Source: an uncultured Clostridia bacterium (lineage in GTDB: Bacteria > Bacillota > Clostridia > Christensenellales > CAG-917). Taken from it: a stretch of DNA of 36,863 bases. Shown here piece after piece: positions 31,823 to 36,863 of this stretch. The DNA lies in the NCBI GenBank assembly GCA_947625145.1, contig CANQNC010000014.1, forward strand, positions 1 to 36,863. The letters are read 5' to 3'. Each line of letters begins with the position of its first letter. Position 1 is the first letter of the stretch. The notes under the pieces are model-generated. The model searched no databases, was not told where the DNA came from, and worked only from the letters and a program-made list of their open reading frames with translations. The translations under genes and the position numbers were made by a program.

Positions 31823-34087
31823 ATGAAAAAGGCATACAAATTTCAAATCGGCAAAATGGACGAAAAAAGAGCCAAAAGGAGGAAAAGACTCGCGATTGTC
31901 TTTTCCCTGCTTTTCGGGATACCCCTCCTATCCCTTGCGATAGCGGCGGGCGGATTTGCGATATGGGCGGACAAGGCGGATTTCGACCCCTCCCTTCTCC
32001 CCACGGCGACGGCTATCCCCGCCTTTTACGACGCCTACGGCAACGAGCTTTCCTATCTGCAAAGCGCGTACATCTCGCCCGAAGAGGTCCCCGACGTCTT
32101 GAAATACGCTTTCGTCGCGCTTGAGGACAAGAGGTTTTTCAAGCACAATGGCTACGACGCGGTGCGAATGGCGGGAGCGACTCTCAAAAATCTGAAGGCA
32201 AGGAAAGTGGTCGAGGGCGCGTCCACCATCACGCAACAGCTTGTCAAAAACACTCATCTGACGCATCAGAGGACTTTGAAGCGCAAACTGACGGAAATCG
32301 CAATCGCAAGGAAGATAGAGGAAGCATATTCAAAGGACGAGATCATGGCAATGTATCTCTCCGTCATCTACTTCGGCGCGGGAAACTACGGCGTCAAGGC
32401 GGCGGCGGAGGACTTTTTCGGCAAACGCATCGGCGAATTGTCGGTTGCCGAGTGCGCTACGCTTGCCGCGATAGTAAAAAGCCCCGCGGGCTATTCCCCA
32501 AAAAATCATCCCGACAAGTGCAAAACGCGCAGGGATATGACGCTCGATTTGATGAAAGATCAGGGATATATCGACGAAGAGACAGCAAAGCGGGCAAAGG
32601 AAGAGGAGCTGACGGTCGCTCGAAAAAAGGAGGAATCGAACATCGGCAAGCTGTTTGTCTCTCTTGCGCGGGACGAGGTATGCGCGCGCCTTGGACTGAC
32701 AAAATATCAATTGGACAATTCCGGGCTCAAAATCTACACGTCGCTGGATCCCGCCGTGCAAGCCGCGCTTGAAAGAGAGAGGGAAAATTCCCTCAATTTC
32801 GAGGGGGAAAACGTAAACAGCGTAGCCGTCGTGCTTGACTCGCAGGCAAAAGTGTTGGGCTATTCCTCGGACTATGCATATCAGATACGCAGACAGGCGG
32901 GCTCTACGCTCAAACCCCTTGCGGTCTACGCGCCCGCTTTCGACAAAAAGATAGTGTCCCTCTCCACTCCCGTCGTGGACGAGAGGATTGATTACGGCGG
33001 CTTTTCTCCCGACAACTTCGCGGGGAAATTCTACGGGCAAACCAACGTCAAAGAGGCGATAAAGCGCTCTATGAACAGCGTAAGCGTAAAGGTTTTGGAC
33101 TATTTGGGCGTGGACGAGAGCCGAAAATATCTCTCCTTGTTCGGGATAGAGCCGAGCGAAGATGACAACAGCTATGCGCTGGCGCTCGGAAGCCTCTCGA
33201 AGGGAGTCACGCCTCTCGAGCTTGCGGGCGGATACTGCGCGCTTGCAAACGGCGGAAACGCGCGCACGCCGTCCTTCATCAGATACGCTGTGGACGGGGA
33301 CAAAAAATTGCTTGAAACGACGGATATCCGCTCTGCCGTGTCCGAAGCGGGAGCCGCGCTTACGAGCATCGCCCTCAAAGACGCGGTGAAGGACGGGACG
33401 GCAAAGGCGCTGTCCGTACTGCCATTCGAGGTCGCGGCAAAGACGGGCACTGCCGCCCGCGCGGACGGGAAGAACAGCGACGGCTGGATAGCGGCATACA
33501 ACGACAGTTGCACAGTGGTGGTTTGGCATGGAAACGACATGGGAATGACCGAGCGCGGAGGCGGATATCCCGCAATGCACGCGGCAAGGATATGGCAGAG
33601 CCTGTGGGAGGTCATGGACATGTCAAAGGAAATGAAAACAAGCGACAGCATCAAAAGCGTGGTCATTGACGAATATTCCACAAACGCCATGTCCTGCGTG
33701 GTCGCCGCAAATGAAAACACCCCAATAGAATATCAAAAAACCGAATATTTCGACGTCGCCAACCTGCCCGAACACACAAGCGGAAGTTTCGACGCGGCAA
33801 GGCCTGCCGAGTTTGAGATAGACATTTCTTTCGGCAAAGTTTGGCTGTCTTTTGAAACCGAGGAGATATATTGTTACGAGCTGTATCGCACGGACGCGCT
33901 CGGACGGGAGCTGTTGATACGCACGTCGGGCGGCAACCTGCCCGTCTCCGTGTGCGACTCGCCGATAGGACTTGGCTCGAGAGTGACATACGAGCTTGTA
34001 TGCTCCTTGCTCTGTCGCCCCGAGCTGTCAGCTACAACACAAAAAGGCATATTTTACGAGGCGTACGGATACGCCGACAACGTATGA
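31823..34087 (+). CDS. Class A penicillin-binding protein (transglycosylase/transpeptidase)
   Basis: A 754-residue bifunctional murein synthase. A basic cytoplasmic tail precedes one membrane segment (about residues 24-48). The GT51 glycosyltransferase has the catalytic Glu E101 in EDKRFFKHNG, and STITQQLVKN. The transpeptidase has S361-T-L-K364 (GSTLKPL), SMNS and K540-T-G (AAKTGTAA). About 150 C-terminal residues after the transpeptidase are not assigned. It is divergently placed from miaB, with an 80-base gap. No clear ribosome binding site; an alternative ATG 11 codons inside would still keep the membrane anchor. PBP1A/PonA class. Confidence 0.93.
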   Translation: MKKAYKFQIGKMDEKRAKRRKRLAIVFSLLFGIPLLSLAIAAGGFAIWADKADFDPSLLPTATAIPAFYDAYGNELSYLQSAYISPEEVPDVLKYAFVALEDKRFFKHNGYDAVRMAGATLKNLKARKVVEGASTITQQLVKNTHLTHQRTLKRKLTEIAIARKIEEAYSKDEIMAMYLSVIYFGAGNYGVKAAAEDFFGKRIGELSVAECATLAAIVKSPAGYSPKNHPDKCKTRRDMTLDLMKDQGYIDEETAKRAKEEELTVARKKEESNIGKLFVSLARDEVCARLGLTKYQLDNSGLKIYTSLDPAVQAALERERENSLNFEGENVNSVAVVLDSQAKVLGYSSDYAYQIRRQAGSTLKPLAVYAPAFDKKIVSLSTPVVDERIDYGGFSPDNFAGKFYGQTNVKEAIKRSMNSVSVKVLDYLGVDESRKYLSLFGIEPSEDDNSYALALGSLSKGVTPLELAGGYCALANGGNARTPSFIRYAVDGDKKLLETTDIRSAVSEAGAALTSIALKDAVKDGTAKALSVLPFEVAAKTGTAARADGKNSDGWIAAYNDSCTVVVWHGNDMGMTERGGGYPAMHAARIWQSLWEVMDMSKEMKTSDSIKSVVIDEYSTNAMSCVVAANENTPIEYQKTEYFDVANLPEHTSGSFDAARPAEFEIDISFGKVWLSFETEEIYCYELYRTDALGRELLIRTSGGNLPVSVCDSPIGLGSRVTYELVCSLLCRPELSATTQKGIFYEAYGYADNV

Positions 34088-34391
34088 CAATGCCAAAATC
34101 AGAGTATTATGACAAAAAACTCAATTTTCGGACTGCGGCTGATAAAGTCAAAATCAAAGCCGATTTGACAAAAAAACCGCAATTTATTGACTGCGGTCGC
34201 AAAAAAATCATATCGCTTGCCTGCCGATTATAGGAAGCGGCGCAAAACATATCTTACAAGATACAACGCAAACGTATGATGATTTGTATTGTTGGAAACG
34301 ATTGCCCGCAAAAAGCAGAAATTCAAAACCGCGAAGCGCACAAAACGCTTTGAATTTGCACAGAATCATTGTCGTCGCGAGGGCAAAAGGG
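34088..34391. other. Intergenic region with thiI terminator
   Basis: No gene is supported. The minus-strand terminator of the thiI transcript lies at 34171-34197: the stem ACCGCA/TGCGGT is followed, reading on the minus strand, by a run of T (AAAAAA at 34171-34176 on the given strand). A short + frame (34084-34233) overlapping the PBP stop looks accidental. Confidence 0.6.
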
Positions 34392-35582
34392 TCAATAAAT
34401 TTCCACGCCCTCGAGCGCGCAGCGAGTGAGTTCCTGCACGTCAAGCGCCTTTTCCGCGGCTTTCACCCTGTCGAGGTTGGGATGGATGGCGGGGCTTTTT
34501 GGCAAAAACACAGTGCAACAATCCTCGTACGGCTGAATTGACACGTCGTAAGTGCCTATGCGCTTTGCGACGTCCATGGTCTCTTCCTTGTCGAATGCAA
34601 TCAAGGGTCTGAACACGGGAAGCCCCGCGCAATCCTCGGTGGAAGTCATGCTTTCCACTGTCTGCGAGGCGACTTGCCCCAAACTCTCGCCCGTGACGAT
34701 TGCCTTGCAGTCGTTCATTTTGGCGATCTGCGTGGCGACGCGCATCATAAAACGGCGCATCAGCGTGATCATAAATTCCGCAGGACAGTGCTCGTGTATG
34801 GCAAGTTGTATCTCGGTGAACGGCACAACGTACAATTTGACGTCCGTCGTGTACTCTTGCACGATGTTTCTGAGCCTGATCACCTTTTGCTTGGCAAGTT
34901 CGGAGGTGTACGGCGGCGAGGCGAAGTGGACGGCGACCAATTTCATCCCCCTCTTTGCCATCATGTACGCGGCGACGGGGGAATCTATGCCGCCCGAAAG
35001 CAGAAGCAATCCCTTTGACGAACACCCGACGGGCAGTCCGCCCGCCCCGCGAATGACGTTGCAAAACACAAAGGCTTCTCCCGTTTCGCGAATGTCCACC
35101 TCGAAGTCGTAGTCGAATTTTTTCAAATCCACCGAAAACGAGCAGTTTTTGAGCACAGCGCCCGCAAGTTTTGCGGCGATTTCGTAGGACGGAATGGGGA
35201 TGCGCTTATCCGCCCTCTTGACAGTGACCCTGAATTTCGGCTTCGGCAACGTATTGCTCTCTTCAAGCTGCGTAGCAAGCTGTCCCAAGACCTCTTTAAG
35301 CTCGGCAAATTCGTCCGAATAGTCCGCGCGCGCCTTGACGGCGACCGAGAGGGAATGTATGCCGAAGATCTTTTTCAGCCTGTCCACAAGTTCCTGCTCG
35401 CGCTCGACGGGATAGTCCTCGACGACATATCTTGCCTGCAAGCGGACAAAGACATAGTTGTCTCCGATAAGCTCGCCTATGCCTTGCTTTATGTTTTTTA
35501 TGAGCAAACTTTCAAAATAACTGCGGTTTTTGCCTTTGAGAAAGATCTCGCCGTATCTGATGATGATCACTCTGCCATTCAT
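34392..35582 (-). CDS. thiI: tRNA 4-thiouridine synthase
   Basis: ThiI adenylates U8 of tRNA and exchanges its oxygen for sulfur. The 396-residue protein has an N-terminal ferredoxin-like plus THUMP region and the PP-loop SGGIDSP near residue 196 (LLLLSGGIDSPVAAYMMAKRG minus its last residue is the core). The rhodanese domain of the E. coli enzyme is absent, as in most Firmicutes, so sulfur must come straight from the desulfurase. The ATG at 35582 follows AGAGGA by 6 bases; the frame opens at 35600. A NifS-type desulfurase is encoded upstream on the same strand, as in B. subtilis nifZ-thiI. Confidence 0.96.
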   Translation of the reverse strand: MNGRVIIIRYGEIFLKGKNRSYFESLLIKNIKQGIGELIGDNYVFVRLQARYVVEDYPVEREQELVDRLKKIFGIHSLSVAVKARADYSDEFAELKEVLGQLATQLEESNTLPKPKFRVTVKRADKRIPIPSYEIAAKLAGAVLKNCSFSVDLKKFDYDFEVDIRETGEAFVFCNVIRGAGGLPVGCSSKGLLLLSGGIDSPVAAYMMAKRGMKLVAVHFASPPYTSELAKQKVIRLRNIVQEYTTDVKLYVVPFTEIQLAIHEHCPAEFMITLMRRFMMRVATQIAKMNDCKAIVTGESLGQVASQTVESMTSTEDCAGLPVFRPLIAFDKEETMDVAKRIGTYDVSIQPYEDCCTVFLPKSPAIHPNLDRVKAAEKALDVQELTRCALEGVEIY

Positions 35583-35731
35583 ATTTTGTCCTCTAAACAC
35601 TGTTTATTTTGACTTTCATTCACGCGTATCGCCCTCGCGGTAATATGCAATATTACGCTTCGCCGTAGTCTCCGCAACAACGGACTATAAGCCACATCAT
35701 GCGCTTGCAAGTACAGCATTGACATTCTGTC

Positions 35732-36863
35732 TTACACCCGCGCGTATCGTCTGAGCGCGTCCAACTTGGTCGCGATCGCGCTCACTGTCTTGTCGACCTC
35801 GGATTTTGTGTTGTCCCCGCAGAAACTGAAGCGTATCAAGCCCTCGGCGTATCTCTCCTCAAGCCGCAAAAGTTTTTTGAATCGATCTACATGATGCGTG
35901 GCGCAAGCCGAACCCGTCCCGACCAAAATTCCGTCCTCTTCCAAGGAGTGTTGAAGCACTTCCCCTCTTACGTCCGCAAACGCGACGGTCAAAATGTTTG
36001 GCACAGAGCGTTCAAGCGGAGTTATGACCTCAAATCCCTCGATTTGCTCGGCGAGTTTTGCGCAAAAGTATTCTCGCAAATCGAGAATTTGGGAATACTC
36101 TTTGTCAAATTTCCGTCCGCAAGCCTCAACTGCCGTGGCAAATGAATGTATCAGCGGAAAACTTTCCGTGCCGCTTCTCATTCCCTTTTCCTGTCCCCCG
36201 CCAAGTATCATGGGCTTGATATACGTCCCCTTTTTGACATACAGCGCGCCAATTCCTTTGGGGCCGTGCAATTTGTGCGCGGCGATCGAATAGAGGTCCA
36301 CGTCGAGCGCGCGCACGCCGAACGGTAGCTTCATAAACGCCTGCACGCCGTCACTGTGAAACACCGCGGACGGAGCAAGACGCCTTGTGAGTTTGACAAG
36401 CCTTGCAATGTCGTTTATCGTGCCCGTCTCGTTTGAAACGTGCATTATGCTGACAAGCGCAACGTCCTCGTCAAGCAGAGCCTTGAACGCGTCCACGTCC
36501 ACGCTTCCGTCCCTCAAGATGGGAGCAAAACTGACGTCGTAACCCTGATTTTTCAATTCGTTCGCGCAAGCGAAAACCGAATCGTGCTCCCCCTCTCCTA
36601 CAATTATTCTGCTGTTCTTGCGCTTTTTAGTGCAGGTCAGCGCCCAATTGTTCGCCTCGGTGCCGCCCGAGCAGAAATACAGCGCGCCGTCCGCGCCGCA
36701 AAGCGCCTGTTTTATTGCGTTTCTGTCCTCGTCTATCTGCCACGCGATACCCGCGGATTGCTTGTAGCGCGCGGAGGGATTGAAAAACGCGGGCGCAAGC
36801 GCCCCGCTCAACGCCTCGTACGCCTCGTCGCACATGGCGGTGGTCGCCACGTTGTCAAGATAT
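35732..36863 (-). CDS. Cysteine desulfurase, NifS/IscS family (5' end outside window)
   Basis: A PLP enzyme that takes sulfur from cysteine. The frame is open to the right edge, where it reads YLDNVATTAMC, so only a few N-terminal residues are missing; the usual family text here is YLDNAATT, with Val replacing the first Ala in this copy. The PLP lysine lies in SIAAHKLHGPKGIGALYV, and the active-site cysteine loop is VGTGSACATHH. It is followed at about 150 bases by thiI on the same strand, so it is probably the dedicated sulfur donor (NifZ-like) for tRNA thiolation. The gap contains a GTAATAT inverted repeat but no gene. Confidence 0.93.
   Translation of the reverse strand, partial: YLDNVATTAMCDEAYEALSGALAPAFFNPSARYKQSAGIAWQIDEDRNAIKQALCGADGALYFCSGGTEANNWALTCTKKRKNSRIIVGEGEHDSVFACANELKNQGYDVSFAPILRDGSVDVDAFKALLDEDVALVSIMHVSNETGTINDIARLVKLTRRLAPSAVFHSDGVQAFMKLPFGVRALDVDLYSIAAHKLHGPKGIGALYVKKGTYIKPMILGGGQEKGMRSGTESFPLIHSFATAVEACGRKFDKEYSQILDLREYFCAKLAEQIEGFEVITPLERSVPNILTVAFADVRGEVLQHSLEEDGILVGTGSACATHHVDRFKKLLRLEERYAEGLIRFSFCGDNTKSEVDKTVSAIATKLDALRRYARV

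Noticed and set aside
34084..34233. Short frame of 49 codons overlapping the end of the penicillin-binding protein gene (ATGA)
   Set aside because: It lacks its own ribosome binding site, contains the thiI terminator stem and shows no recognisable protein features.

Overview
The window looks like a Bacillota (Clostridia-type) chromosome. Most genes start after AGGAGG-type ribosome binding sites, and both conserved flanks keep gene orders known from Firmicutes: infB-rbfA-nrnA-truB-ribF on the left, and miaB-mutS-mutL-miaA plus a NifS-type desulfurase next to thiI on the right. Genus and species cannot be read from the sequence. The flanks are moderately GC-rich; the middle (about 6.5-23.3 kb) is clearly more AT-rich.

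Left flank (1-5319, + strand): the 3' part of infB, then rbfA, a DHH phosphoesterase (nrnA type), an intrinsic terminator, truB, ribF and an endonuclease IV-like TIM-barrel protein. A lone Sel1-repeat gene (minus strand) follows a bidirectional terminator. Right flank (23351-36863, mostly minus strand): a PLP-dependent methionine gamma-lyase-family protein, miaA, mutL, mutS, miaB, a class A penicillin-binding protein (+ strand), thiI, and a cysteine desulfurase cut by the window edge.

The centre holds an accessory island. Its core, 9136-22592, is best read as a cryptic filamentous (inovirus-type) prophage. It has a HUH rolling-circle replication initiator (FITLT, HFH and YxxxY motifs), a membrane-anchored Zot/pI-like ATPase, a 44-residue single-span protein, a pIII-like protein with signal peptide and C-terminal anchor, two further anchored surface proteins (one with an Ig-like/BIG2-type region), an early operon of small proteins behind a divergent XRE repressor, and a 360-bp array of about nine hairpins between zot and rep that is a candidate ssDNA origin or packaging signal. 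A perfect 75-bp direct repeat, containing the end of rep, lies at both ends (9136-9210 and 22518-22592), so the unit is 13,382 bp. No integrase or transposase is visible.

The left end of the unit carries cargo: a Panacea-domain antitoxin with a PemK/MazF-like toxin, boxed between two identical 58-bp terminator repeats, then a HigBA-type module. A second HigBA module (93% identical proteins) lies outside the unit at 7.5-8.2 kb, and a third copy of its promoter is a relic at 8.8 kb. Between 7.1 and 9.1 kb there are remnants of at least one older related element: the end of the 127-residue phage gene, and several copies of a hairpin cluster whose stems differ in sequence but still pair. The island therefore looks like a site that has repeatedly received related ssDNA elements. 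The outer borders carry degenerate short repeats and no genes.
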